Origin: Streptomyces sp. NBC_01116
GTDB lineage: Bacteria; Actinomycetota; Actinomycetes; Streptomycetales; Streptomycetaceae
Assembly (NCBI RefSeq): GCF_041435495.1
Contig: NZ_CP108644.1
Span: 682,001 to 746,000 of the forward strand
Reading direction: 5' to 3'
Length of the DNA stretch: 64,000 nt
Part shown: positions 53,197 to 61,575 of the stretch, in pieces
Numbering within the stretch: the first letter of the stretch is position 1
Layout of the letters: every line of letters begins with the position of its first letter
Program-made: the position numbers and the translations under genes
The notes under the pieces: generated by a model
Database searches by the model: none
Seen by the model: the letters and a program-made list of their open reading frames with translations, nothing else
What the model was told of the DNA's origin: nothing

Positions 53197-55269
53197 ATGC
53201 CGATCCATCAACCGCAGCAGCAGACCGACGCACTCCCCGACCGCACGGGCGTACAGCAGGCCGAGGCCGCCCTCGTGGAGCACTATCCCCGTCTGGTGCG
53301 ACTCGCCTACGTCGTCCTGCCGCCGGCGCTCGGACGGCACCGCCGGGTCCTGGCCGCGCACGCCGTCGTCCAGCGGGCCCTGCCCGCCGCCGGGAGCCGT
53401 ACGCGGAGCCCGCGCGTTCCCGGCCAGTCCCGCCGGTCCGGTGCCCCGGAGGGCGTGGAGAGCGCCCCGGAGGGCGGGGAAGGCGCCCCGGAGGGCGTCG
53501 AGAGGGCGCCCGGGGGCTCCGGACCGGACCGGGGTCCCTCGGGCCCGGCGTACGGGTGGATGCGGCTGCGGGTGCTGCGGACGGCGCTGGCCTACGAGCG
53601 GCGGCCCCGCTGGTGGCCCGGCAGGCTCCCGGCTCCGGCCGCGCTGCGTCCGGCCGTGCCGGTGGTGTGGGGGCTGCGGCTCTTCCCCCGGGCGGGCGGC
53701 GTCGACGAACTGGCCCTGGACCGGGCCCTGTCCACGGTGCCCGGGCCGGTCCGGGCGGCGTTCGCCCTGCGGTTGCTGGAGGGGCTCGACGAGTCCGGAG
53801 TGCGGGAGCTGCTGGCCGCGGTGGCGGTGGCGGATCCGGCGGACGCGGTGCGCCGGGCGGCCCGGCTGGGGAGGCCGGACCCGGCCGGGGCACAAGCGAT
53901 GCTGAGGTCGGGCGAGTTCGACCCGTGCACGGTCCAGACCCGCCCGAGCGACCTGCTGCGGCGCAGACATCGGGTGCGGGCGGCGGCGGTGGCCGCGGCG
54001 CTGTGCGTGGTGGCGGGAGGCCTGGCGGTCGCCGCCGACGCGGGGACGCGGCCCACGGGCGACGACCGGGACCGGGCGGGCGCGGCGGCCCCCGCGCTCG
54101 ATCCGGCGGGGCTGCTGCGGACGGCGGCGGAGCGGTGGGCGGACACCTCCCGCGTCGACTTCACCGCGTGGCCCGCCCGGGGCGGGCGCACGGGCGACGG
54201 CGAGCTGCTGGGCCGGGCGCTGCGGGCCTGGTCGGGGCCGCCGGGAACGGTCCGGGTGTCCACCACGCCGGGCACGGTGGCGGGCCCGCCCGCTCAGCCG
54301 CCCCGGCTGCTGTTCGCGGGTGAGGTGGACGGGGCGGCCGTGGTGCTGTTCCACGACGGCGGGGTCCGGGTGGTGCGGTACGCGGAGCCGCTGTCCGGGT
54401 CCGGCCGCGCCGCGCTCGACTTCGCCCGCATGGACGACGCGGACGTGACGTCGGGTGCGGCCGTCGTCGTCAGCCGTACGGGCGACAGCGCGCGGTTCCT
54501 GCTCGCGCCCTGGATCGCCGGGTCCACCACCCGGGACCTGCTCGCGCCGAACACCCCCGGGCAGCCGCTGGAGGTCGGGCGGGACGGGGTCACCGCCCCG
54601 GTGCCCCGGCCCGCAGCGGGCGGCGCGTGCGACTCCTGGCCGGTGCTCCAACTGCGTTCGTCCGGGAAGATCGTGGAGAAGCACGCCTTCCTGGTGACGG
54701 ATCTGGGCGACCTGGCGCCCGCGCATCTGACGTACACCCCGAAGCCCGGCCGGGGCGCGCCGGCCCGGCAGCCGCGCGAGGCGACGGGCACCGAGGCGCT
54801 GCTCGCCTGGGCGCGGACGGCGTGCTCCCTGCGGACCCTGTCGGGTTCCGGTGTGCGGGCGGTCAACAACTGGGCCTTCGCCGAGCAGAAGCTGCCCGAG
54901 GGCGGTGCTTCGGCCGGCTGGCTGTGCACCCGGGCCGACACCTGGCGGGGTCCCGGCCGGGTGCTGGTGCAGTTCCTCGGGCCCGCCGGCTCGCCCACGG
55001 ACCCTGCCGCGGTGGTCGCCGACCGCGACGACACGGCCCTGTGCAGCAGGTTCGGGCAGCACGTGCTGGCGGGCACCCACTGGAAGGCGGCCTCCGGCCG
55101 GTGGTACGTCCTGGCGGCGGGGAGCCGGGCGGTGACCCGGATCGAGGCGACCGGGACGGTGCGGGGAGCGGCGGGCGGGCCGACGTTCGCGGTGCGGGCG
55201 CCCCGGGACGCCGATGTGGAGCTGACGGCGTCGCTGCGCGGCGGCGAGACGCTGGCGGCGGTGCGCTGA
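53197..55269 (+). CDS. Membrane protein with degenerate sigma-factor-like N-terminus and large extracytoplasmic domain
   Basis: 690 aa from ATG 53197. Residues 24-65 look like sigma region 2 (VEHYPRLVRLAYVVLP) and 150-210 like region 4 (ALSTVPGPVRAAFALRLLEGLDESGV), separated by a disordered stretch (GAPEGVESAPEGGEGAPEG repeats). A basic segment RRRHRVRAAAV precedes a transmembrane helix (about 262-280), and a ~400-residue extracytoplasmic region follows with several Cys (GGACDSW, ARTACSL, GWLCTRAD, TALCSRF). The arrangement suggests a membrane-tethered sigma-like protein that senses outside. The region-2 core lacks recognisable promoter-binding motifs, so its activity as a sigma factor is doubtful. 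Confidence 0.7.
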   Translation: MPIHQPQQQTDALPDRTGVQQAEAALVEHYPRLVRLAYVVLPPALGRHRRVLAAHAVVQRALPAAGSRTRSPRVPGQSRRSGAPEGVESAPEGGEGAPEGVERAPGGSGPDRGPSGPAYGWMRLRVLRTALAYERRPRWWPGRLPAPAALRPAVPVVWGLRLFPRAGGVDELALDRALSTVPGPVRAAFALRLLEGLDESGVRELLAAVAVADPADAVRRAARLGRPDPAGAQAMLRSGEFDPCTVQTRPSDLLRRRHRVRAAAVAAALCVVAGGLAVAADAGTRPTGDDRDRAGAAAPALDPAGLLRTAAERWADTSRVDFTAWPARGGRTGDGELLGRALRAWSGPPGTVRVSTTPGTVAGPPAQPPRLLFAGEVDGAAVVLFHDGGVRVVRYAEPLSGSGRAALDFARMDDADVTSGAAVVVSRTGDSARFLLAPWIAGSTTRDLLAPNTPGQPLEVGRDGVTAPVPRPAAGGACDSWPVLQLRSSGKIVEKHAFLVTDLGDLAPAHLTYTPKPGRGAPARQPREATGTEALLAWARTACSLRTLSGSGVRAVNNWAFAEQKLPEGGASAGWLCTRADTWRGPGRVLVQFLGPAGSPTDPAAVVADRDDTALCSRFGQHVLAGTHWKAASGRWYVLAAGSRAVTRIEATGTVRGAAGGPTFAVRAPRDADVELTASLRGGETLAAVR

Positions 55270-55372
55270 GCCGGTGCGAGGACCGGGGCCGTCACCGTAC
55301 CGACGGTTTCGAAGCCGCCGTACGGAGTCTCCCGACCGGTCCCGCGAGCCGTCCGGTGCCACACTGGGACAG

Positions 55373-56938
55373 GTGACGGATCTTGAGCACGGCCCCGGCG
55401 ACAGCACAGGACGCCCCGACGACACCGCTCCGCTCTGCCTGGTGACCGGGGCCACCGGTTACATCGGCGGCCGGCTGGTACCCGCGCTGCTCGATGCCGG
55501 GTACCGGGTGCGCGCGCTGGCCAGAACGCCGCAGAAGCTGCGCGACTACCCCTGGGCCGACCGGGTGGAGGTGGTGCGCGGCGACGTCACCGACGCCGAC
55601 TCCCTGGCGGAGGCGATGCGGGGCGTCGATGTGGCGTACTACCTGGTGCACGCGCTCGGCACCGGTTCGGACTTCGAGAGGACCGACCGCGAGGCGGCCA
55701 GGACCTTCGGAGAGCAGGCGCGGGCGGCGGGGGTGCGCCGGATCGTGTACCTGGGCGGGCTGACTCCGGCGGGGGTGCCGGAGAAGGACCTGTCGCCGCA
55801 CCTGCGTTCGCGGGCCGAGGTGGGCCACATCCTGCTGGCTTCCGAGGTGCCGACGGCGGTGCTGCGCGCGGCGATCGTCATCGGCTCGGGGTCGGCCTCG
55901 TTCGAGATGCTGCGGTATCTCACGGAGCGGCTGCCGCTGATGGTCACCCCGAGCTGGGTACGGACCCGGATCCAGCCGGTGGCCGTCCGGGACGTGATCC
56001 GCTATCTGGTGGGCTGCGCGGAGCTGCCGGCCGGGGTGAACCGGGCCTTCGACATCGGCGGCCCGGACGTCATGACGTACCGGGACATGATGCAGCGCTA
56101 CGCGGCGGTGGCGGGGCTGCGTCCGCGCGTGATCCTGCCGGTGCCGGTGCTCACCCCGACGCTCTCCAGCCGCTGGGTCGGTCTGGTCACCCCGGTGCCC
56201 AGCTCCATCGCCCGGCCGCTCACGGAGTCGCTGCGCCACGAGGTGGTGTGCCGGGAGCACGACATCAAGGAGTACGTCCCCGATCCGCCGGACGGGACCA
56301 TCGGCTTCGACCGGGCGCTGCGGCTGGCGCTGGAGCGGATCCAGGAGGCGCGGGTCGACACCCGCTGGTCCAACGCCGCGGTGCCCGGCGCGCCGAGCGA
56401 CCCGCTGCCCACCGACCCGGACTGGGCGGGCGGCAGCCTCTACCGCGACGAACGGGAGCTGACCGTGCCGGTCGGGCCGGACGCGCTGTGGCGGGTGATC
56501 GAGGGCATCGGCGGGGAGAACGGCTGGTACTCCTTCCCGCTGGCCTGGGCGGTACGCGGCTGGCTCGACCGGCTCGTCGGCGGGGTGGGGCTGCGGCGCG
56601 GCCGCCGGGACGCCCAGCATCTGCGGGTGGGCGACTCGCTGGACTTCTGGCGGGTGGAGGAGATCCTGCCGGGCGAACTGCTGCGACTGCGGGCCGAGAT
56701 GCGGGTGCCGGGCCTGGCCTGGCTGGAGCTGTCGGTGCGCCGCGACGACCGGGGCCGGACGGTGTACGGGCAGCGCGCCCTGTTCCATCCGCGCGGGCTG
56801 TTCGGCCACGCGTACTGGTGGAGCGTGTGGCCCTTCCACTCGGTGGTGTTCGGCGGGATGGCGCGCAACATCGCCGAGGCGGCCGCGGCCGAGGAGAAGC
56901 GGCGTGCGTCGATGGCCGACAGTGGTACAGACAACTGA
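55373..56938 (+). CDS. NAD(P)-binding SDR-type protein with DUF2867 domain
   Basis: 521 aa from GTG 55373, TGGGAC upstream; longer readings start within a Pro/Arg-rich stretch. The Rossmann part has VTGATGYIGG (nucleotide loop), then RALARTPQKL and DVTDADSL, as in atypical/extended SDR NmrA-like proteins. The C-terminal ~170 residues (LYRDERELTVPVGPDALWRVI, YSFPLAWAVRGWLDRL, WWSVWPFHSVVFGG) match DUF2867 that often follows such SDRs. It is probably a regulator or oxidoreductase acting on a lipid-type substrate. Followed by an SRPBCC gene. Confidence 0.9.
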   Translation: MTDLEHGPGDSTGRPDDTAPLCLVTGATGYIGGRLVPALLDAGYRVRALARTPQKLRDYPWADRVEVVRGDVTDADSLAEAMRGVDVAYYLVHALGTGSDFERTDREAARTFGEQARAAGVRRIVYLGGLTPAGVPEKDLSPHLRSRAEVGHILLASEVPTAVLRAAIVIGSGSASFEMLRYLTERLPLMVTPSWVRTRIQPVAVRDVIRYLVGCAELPAGVNRAFDIGGPDVMTYRDMMQRYAAVAGLRPRVILPVPVLTPTLSSRWVGLVTPVPSSIARPLTESLRHEVVCREHDIKEYVPDPPDGTIGFDRALRLALERIQEARVDTRWSNAAVPGAPSDPLPTDPDWAGGSLYRDERELTVPVGPDALWRVIEGIGGENGWYSFPLAWAVRGWLDRLVGGVGLRRGRRDAQHLRVGDSLDFWRVEEILPGELLRLRAEMRVPGLAWLELSVRRDDRGRTVYGQRALFHPRGLFGHAYWWSVWPFHSVVFGGMARNIAEAAAAEEKRRASMADSGTDN

Positions 56939-56999
56939 AGGGACGACCGCTATCGTGTGCCCGGCCCAACACGCCGCAGACTGCCGGGAGGTGCACGCG

Positions 57000-57479
57000 A
57001 TGGCACACCGACTCCGTACCGTGGGACGGGAGTTCACCGATTCCGCGCCGATACGTCTGGTGTTCGCCGCCGAGGTGTCCGCGTCGGTGGACGTGGTGTA
57101 CCGCGCGCTCGCCGAGGACGTCGCGTCCTGGCCGTCCTGGTTCACCGCCGTCACCTCCGCCACGCCCACCGACGCGGGCGCGGGCCGCGAGGTGCGGCTG
57201 CGGGGCGGGGTCCGGTTCCGCGAGACGATCGTGGCCGCCGAACCGGGCACGTGCTACGCCTACCGGGCCGACGAGTCCAACGCCCCGGGTCTCCGGGCCC
57301 TGTTGGAGGAGTGGCGGCTCACTCCCGAGGGCTCCGGCACCCGGGTGCAGTGGACCTTCGCCGCCGACGGGACGGGGCTGTTCCGTCTGGTGCTGAGCCT
57401 CGGGCGGGCGGGGCTGGGCCGGTCCTTCCGGGGCGCCGTGCGCCGCCTGGACGCGCGGCTGGCGGCGACGACGCCCTGA
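57000..57479 (+). CDS. SRPBCC-family polyketide-cyclase-like protein
   Basis: 159 aa from ATG 57000, GGGAGG eight bases upstream; 61 bases after the SDR stop and probably co-transcribed. SRPBCC fold: VDVVYRALAEDVASWPSWFTAVTSA at the N-terminus (quoted in part), GREVRLRGGVRF, CYAYRADESN, and the C-terminal helix (SFRGAVRRLDARL). Typical of cyclase/dehydrase-like proteins that bind hydrophobic ligands; no specific chemistry can be inferred. Confidence 0.85.
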   Translation: MAHRLRTVGREFTDSAPIRLVFAAEVSASVDVVYRALAEDVASWPSWFTAVTSATPTDAGAGREVRLRGGVRFRETIVAAEPGTCYAYRADESNAPGLRALLEEWRLTPEGSGTRVQWTFAADGTGLFRLVLSLGRAGLGRSFRGAVRRLDARLAATTP

Positions 57480-57500
57480 GCGACGCGGCCGGAGCCGGTC

Positions 57501-58634
57501 TCAGCAGGGCCACGTCCCGGTGGTGAGGAAGTCGTCGATGGCGGCGGTGTACGGGGCGATGTCCAGGCCCTGCTCCTCCAGCCACGAGTCGGAGTAGTAC
57601 TTGTCCAGGTAGCGGTCGCCCGGGTCGCACAGCAGCGTGACGACGCTGCCCTGCTCGCCCTGCTCCACCATCTCGGCGATCAGTTTGAACGCGCTCCACA
57701 GTCCGGTGCCCGTGGACCCGCCCGCCTTGCGGCCGATGGCGCGCTCCAGGGCGCGGACGGCGGCGACGCTGGCGGCGTCGGGCACCTTCATCATCCGGTC
57801 GATGGCGCCGGGCACGAAGCTGGGTTCCATGCGCGGGCGGCCGATGCCCTCGATGCGCGAGCCGCGCTCGCTCGTGGCGAGCGGGTCGTGGTGGGTCCAG
57901 CCGTCGAAGAAGCAGGAGTTCTCCGGGTCGGGCACACAGATGCGGGTGTCGTGCTGGAGGTAGTGGACGTAGCGCGCGATGGTCGCCGAGGTGCCGCCGG
58001 TCCCGGCGGTGGCGACGATCCAGGCGGGCTCCGGGTAGCGCTCCAGGCGCAGCTGCTGGTAGATCGACTCCGCGATGTTGTTGTTGCCGCGCCAGTCGGT
58101 GGCCCGCTCCGCGTAGGTGAACTGGTCCATGTAGTGCCCGCCGGTCTCGGCGGCGAGGGCGGCGGACTGCTCGTACATGGTGCGTGAGTCGTCCACGAAG
58201 TGGCACCGCCCGCCGTGGAACTCGATGAGGCGGGCCTTCTCCGGGCTGGTGGTGCGCGGCATCACGGCGATGAACGGGACGCCGATCAGTTTCGCGAAGT
58301 ACGCCTCCGACACGGCGGTCGAGCCGCTGGAAGCCTCGATGACCGGCTTGTCGGGCCGGATCCAGCCGTTGCAGAGCCCGTACAGGAAGAGCGAGCGGGC
58401 CAGGCGGTGCTTGAGGCTGCCGGTGGGGTGCGTCGACTCGTCCTTGAGGTAGAGGTCGATGCCCCACGCCTCGGGCAGCGGGAAGCGCAGGAGGTGGGTG
58501 TCGGCGGAACGGTTCGCGTCGGCCTGGACCTTGCGGACGGCCTCCTTCAGCCAGGCCCGGTACTCCGGGTCGCTGCGGTCGACGTCCACGGTCGCCCTGG
58601 CCCCGTGCCCGGCTGCGTGCTCACTGGTGTCCAT
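57501..58634 (-). CDS. PLP-dependent cysteine synthase-family enzyme (Cds1-like cysteine desulfhydrase)
   Basis: 377 aa from ATG 58634, AGGAG eight bases upstream; frames extending to 58829 lack an SD. Fold type II: PLP lysine K75 in [25 protein letters not shown] loop (asparagine loop variant), [12 protein letters not shown] (phosphate loop), and [10 protein letters not shown] at the C-terminus. The family resembles Mycobacterium Cds1, which degrades L-cysteine to H2S, pyruvate and ammonia, rather than CysK. The last residues (FLTTGTWPC) end in a cysteine. Monocistronic; divergent from the 105-aa gene. Confidence 0.85.
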   Translation of the reverse strand: MDTSEHAAGHGARATVDVDRSDPEYRAWLKEAVRKVQADANRSADTHLLRFPLPEAWGIDLYLKDESTHPTGSLKHRLARSLFLYGLCNGWIRPDKPVIEASSGSTAVSEAYFAKLIGVPFIAVMPRTTSPEKARLIEFHGGRCHFVDDSRTMYEQSAALAAETGGHYMDQFTYAERATDWRGNNNIAESIYQQLRLERYPEPAWIVATAGTGGTSATIARYVHYLQHDTRICVPDPENSCFFDGWTHHDPLATSERGSRIEGIGRPRMEPSFVPGAIDRMMKVPDAASVAAVRALERAIGRKAGGSTGTGLWSAFKLIAEMVEQGEQGSVVTLLCDPGDRYLDKYYSDSWLEEQGLDIAPYTAAIDDFLTTGTWPC

Positions 58635-58869
58635 GGGCCTGCTCCTGTTGGTCGTCGGTCCGATGCCCGCGCCTCCACGATATGCACCCCACCTGCGCAA
58701 ACGTTCACTTTGATGGTCCATAGCGCTGCCTTTGACCGCCGCGCGCGGGTGCGGGGGCCACGGGCGGTGCGGGCGGGGGCGCGTCGCGCTTCCGGGCCCT
58801 CTGGCGGTCCGGCCCGCGCCGGGGCACACTGCTCAGCAGGGAGTGGTGTCGAAGGGGGGCGAATCCGCC

Positions 58870-59187
58870 ATGACGGACGTCGAGTTCAGTGCTTCGGGGG
58901 TCAGGATCGAACGCTTCACCAGGTCGCTGACCAGGGCTGGTCAGGTGGTGGTGAAGGACGGGCGGCTGTCCCTGCTCACGAGCAACGGGCGGGAGATCGA
59001 CAGCGCCCCGCTGGGCTCGGTCAGCGCCCGCAAGTGGTGGTTCATCGCAGCGGATTCCGTCATCGCCCGGGTGAACGGGGTGCGCTACCGGTTGACGATG
59101 GGGCAGCGCAGCCGCAGACGCGACGGGGCCGCCCCGTTGCGGCGTTTCCTGGAGACGCTGCGCAGTGCGCGCGGCCGCCGGGGCTGA
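58870..59187 (+). CDS. Small basic hypothetical protein
   Basis: 105 aa from ATG 58870, preceded by a GGGGGG stretch about ten bases away. The middle has a beta-rich pattern (VVVKDGRLSLLTSNGREIDSAPL, with ARKWWFIAADSVIARVNGVRYRLT) that fits a small PH-like or DUF-type beta domain; the C-terminus is Arg-rich (RSRRRDGAAPLRRF). No named family. Monocistronic, divergent from the cysteine synthase-like gene. Confidence 0.6.
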   Translation: MTDVEFSASGVRIERFTRSLTRAGQVVVKDGRLSLLTSNGREIDSAPLGSVSARKWWFIAADSVIARVNGVRYRLTMGQRSRRRDGAAPLRRFLETLRSARGRRG

Positions 59188-59310
59188 CGGGGCGGGTCGG
59201 GCGGGGGCGGTCCGGTTCCCGGGCCGCCGGCCGCGCCGCGAGTTGCGGAGCCGTACCACCTGGGCCACGCTGGTCTCATGTCACTGAAGGTGCACCCTCG
59301 GTGACAGAGT

Positions 59311-59332
59311 GATCCGCTCCATGGACCGGATC
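59311..59332. promoter_or_regulatory. Near-perfect 22-bp palindrome upstream of HATPase gene
   Basis: GATCCG (59311-59316) and CGGATC (59327-59332) are perfect arms; the inner TCCATGGA is itself a palindrome and only one base pair (C/C) breaks symmetry. It sits about 110 bases before the HATPase start in the 255-bp interval 59188-59442. Candidate operator; no regulator is adjacent. Confidence 0.45.
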
Positions 59333-59442
59333 GCGCGACACGAGCAGACACGACAAGAGCAGAGCGGATCCGGCAGTCAGTCGTCCGCCGGCCCGTTCGC
59401 GTCTCTTCTCTTCTTCCGGACCTATTTCGGGGAGTCGCAGCC

Positions 59443-59961
59443 GTGATCAGCGAGCCAAGCAGGCACTGCACGGTGGAGCTCCAGGCCCTGCCGTCGCGGA
59501 TCGGTCAGGTCCGCAGAATCATTTCGGCGCAACTGCGCTACTGGCATCTCGATCCTCTGATCGACCAGGCGGCCCTGGGCGTCACCGAGCTTCTCACCAA
59601 TGTTCACCGGCACGCACAGCCGGACAAGTCATGCACCGTCGACATCGAGCTGCTGCTCGACCGCCTGACGGTCTCCGTCCGCGACCACGACCCGCGCCTG
59701 CCCACGGTGAACGAGGCGGACTCGTTCGCCACGTCGGGCCGGGGCCTGGCCCTGATCGCCGCCGTCAGCGAGAGCTGGGGCGTGCGGCCGATCGGCTCGG
59801 CCGGGAAGGCCGTCTGGTTCACCCTGCCGGCGGCCACCGGCGCCTCGACCCTGCCGCCGCTCGCGGTCTACGGGTCGATGACCGACGGGCCGTTCGGGGC
59901 CGTGACCATCACCCCCGACGACATCGTGGCGGTGCCCGCCCGGTCGGCCGTCGTCGGCTGA
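59443..59961 (+). CDS. Anti-sigma-like ATP-binding protein (HATPase_c_2)
   Basis: 172 aa, GTG start at 59443, weak SD. N-box GVTELLTNVHRHA (about 46-58), then VDIELLLDRLTVSVRDHDPRLP and the G-box-like SGRGLALIAAVSESWG; KAVWFTLP closes the domain. A C-terminal extension of ~35 residues (TGASTLPPLAVYGSMTDG onward) is not part of the fold. It belongs to the same family as the gene at 9880, without an adjacent HTH or DUF397 partner. Confidence 0.87.
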   Translation: MISEPSRHCTVELQALPSRIGQVRRIISAQLRYWHLDPLIDQAALGVTELLTNVHRHAQPDKSCTVDIELLLDRLTVSVRDHDPRLPTVNEADSFATSGRGLALIAAVSESWGVRPIGSAGKAVWFTLPAATGASTLPPLAVYGSMTDGPFGAVTITPDDIVAVPARSAVVG

Positions 59962-60197
59962 ACCGGAGCGGGTGGCCGGAGGCCGGGCCGACGGTGTGCG
60001 GCGGACCGGCTTCGCGCCGTCCCGCCGCACCGCGTTCCGGCCGGTGGTCATGCCGCGCCGGCGGCCGGCGGCCGTGTGCGTACTCCGGCGGGAACAGCCG
60101 GAAGCGCCGGCCACGGGCCGGCCGGCCGCTGCGAGGACGGCCGTGGTGACGACGGCCGTGGTGAACACCGTCCGCCCGAGGCCGGACGGGCAGCCGC

Positions 60198-61412
60198 TCA
60201 GGCCAGGGCGGCGAGGGGATCGTCGAGGACCGGCTGCCAGGCCAGTTCGGCGGCGCCCACCAGGCTGTTGTGGGCCAGGGTGCACGGCAGGATCGGCACG
60301 CTGCCGCTGCGCCCCCACAGGCTCCGGTCGGCGACGACCGCGCGCAGCCGCTCCGGGTCCGCCTCCAGCAGGTCGCGGTGGAGCCCGCCGAGGATGATCC
60401 GGTCCGGGTTGAGGATGTTGACCAGCCCGGCGAGCCCCAGTCCCAGGCGGTCGATCAGCGCCTCGGCGGCGTGACGCACGGCGGGGTCGCCGTACTCCGC
60501 GCGCAGCAGGTTCCCGGCCTGCTTGAGGAGGGACTCCTCGGGGCCCGGTTCGCGTCGGGCGGTGGTGAGGAAGGCCAGCGGGTCGGTCTCCACGTCGAGG
60601 CAGCCGCGCCCGCCGCAGTGGCAGGGCCGCCCCTCGGGGTTCACGGTGAGATGGCCCACCTCCAGCGCGAGGCCCGAACTCCCGCTGTGCAGGCGGCCGT
60701 CGAGCACCAGCGCCCCGCCGACGCCCCGGTGTCCGGTGGCCACGCACAGGAGGTGCTGGGCGCCGCGGCCCGCGCCGTGCCGGTGCTCGGCCAGCGCCGT
60801 GAGGTTGACGTCGTTGCCGGTGAAGGCGGGTCCGGTGATGCCCGCTTCGCGTACGCAGGCGGCGAAGATGTCCCGGACCGGGGAGCCCGCGGGCCAGGCG
60901 ATGTGCAGCGGGTTGAGGGCGGTGCCCTCCGGCTCGGCGACCGCGGAGGGCACCGCGAGCCCGGCCCCGACGCAGCGCAGCCCGCTCGCGCGCAGCAGCC
61001 CCGCACCCGCCTCCACGACCTCGCCGAGCACCTGTGCGGGGTCGGCCATCACCGCGACGCAGCCCGGCGACGTGGCGACGATCCGGCCGCCGAGCCCGAC
61101 GAGCGCGGCCCGGAAGCCGTCGGAGTGCACCTGGGCGGCGAGGACGACGGGGCCGGTCTCCAGCACGGACAGCCGGTGCGAGGGACGGCCCTGGGACCCG
61201 GCCGCCGACCCCGGGCTGGAGTCGACCCGGATCAGCCCGAGCGCCTCCAGTTCCGCGGCGACCGCCCCGGCGGTGGCGCGGGTGACGCCGAGTTCGGAGG
61301 TGAGCACGGCCCGGGTGGGGGCGCGTCCGGTGTGGACCAGTTCCAGTGCGGGCCCGAGCGCACTGCGGCCTCTCTCCAACTTCGTCCGGGTGGTGGTCGC
61401 CTTGCCGTTCAT
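60198..61412 (-). CDS. ROK-family transcriptional repressor
   Basis: 404 aa from ATG 61412, GGGAG 13 bases upstream. N-terminal HTH (about 12-75, VHTGRAPTRAVLTSELGVTRATAGAVAAEL), then the ROK sugar-kinase-like domain with the zinc motif PCHCGGRGCLDVE (CxCGxxGCxE) and GTRHGxxG equivalents (ATGHRGVGGALVLDG). The kinase catalytic Asp lies in the FTGNDVNLTAL segment. Divergent from the MFS gene, whose start carries a XylR-like inverted repeat, so this protein is the predicted repressor with a sugar as inducer. Confidence 0.92.
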   Translation of the reverse strand: MNGKATTTRTKLERGRSALGPALELVHTGRAPTRAVLTSELGVTRATAGAVAAELEALGLIRVDSSPGSAAGSQGRPSHRLSVLETGPVVLAAQVHSDGFRAALVGLGGRIVATSPGCVAVMADPAQVLGEVVEAGAGLLRASGLRCVGAGLAVPSAVAEPEGTALNPLHIAWPAGSPVRDIFAACVREAGITGPAFTGNDVNLTALAEHRHGAGRGAQHLLCVATGHRGVGGALVLDGRLHSGSSGLALEVGHLTVNPEGRPCHCGGRGCLDVETDPLAFLTTARREPGPEESLLKQAGNLLRAEYGDPAVRHAAEALIDRLGLGLAGLVNILNPDRIILGGLHRDLLEADPERLRAVVADRSLWGRSGSVPILPCTLAHNSLVGAAELAWQPVLDDPLAALA

Positions 61413-61519
61413 GGGGGCGAGTCTCCCATGATCCGGAGGCGCCCCGGACGCCCAGGGCCGGTGCGGGGATCTTGTTCCGGCCACGGTCGGGGCCCCGGAA
61501 CGTACGGCGTGCAGCCGTG

Positions 61520-61575
61520 TTGCGTCCGTCGCCGGAGCACCCCTATGCTGAGTTTGTGCCGCAACTAAACAAACT
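61520..61575 (+). promoter_or_regulatory. Promoter with XylR/ROK-type operator, predicted leaderless MFS mRNA
   Basis: -35 TTGCGT (61520-61525) and -10 TATGCT (61544-61549), 18 bp apart. The inverted repeat AGTTTGT (61551-61557) / ACAAACT (61569-61575) with an 11-base spacer matches the XylR-type operator pattern and overlaps the GTG start (61556). The predicted transcription start coincides with the GTG, so the mRNA would have no leader. Confidence 0.72.

Noticed and set aside
49726..55455. 1909-codon open frame on the minus strand
   Set aside because: It is the high-GC antisense shadow of several well-supported plus-strand genes (DeoR, SRPBCC, membrane protein) and has Arg/Pro/Gly-rich, motif-free translation.
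60137..60164. Two ACGGCCGTGGTGA repeats, 15 bp apart
   Set aside because: A local duplication in a gene-free stretch between convergent genes; no symmetry, promoter or gene to give it meaning.
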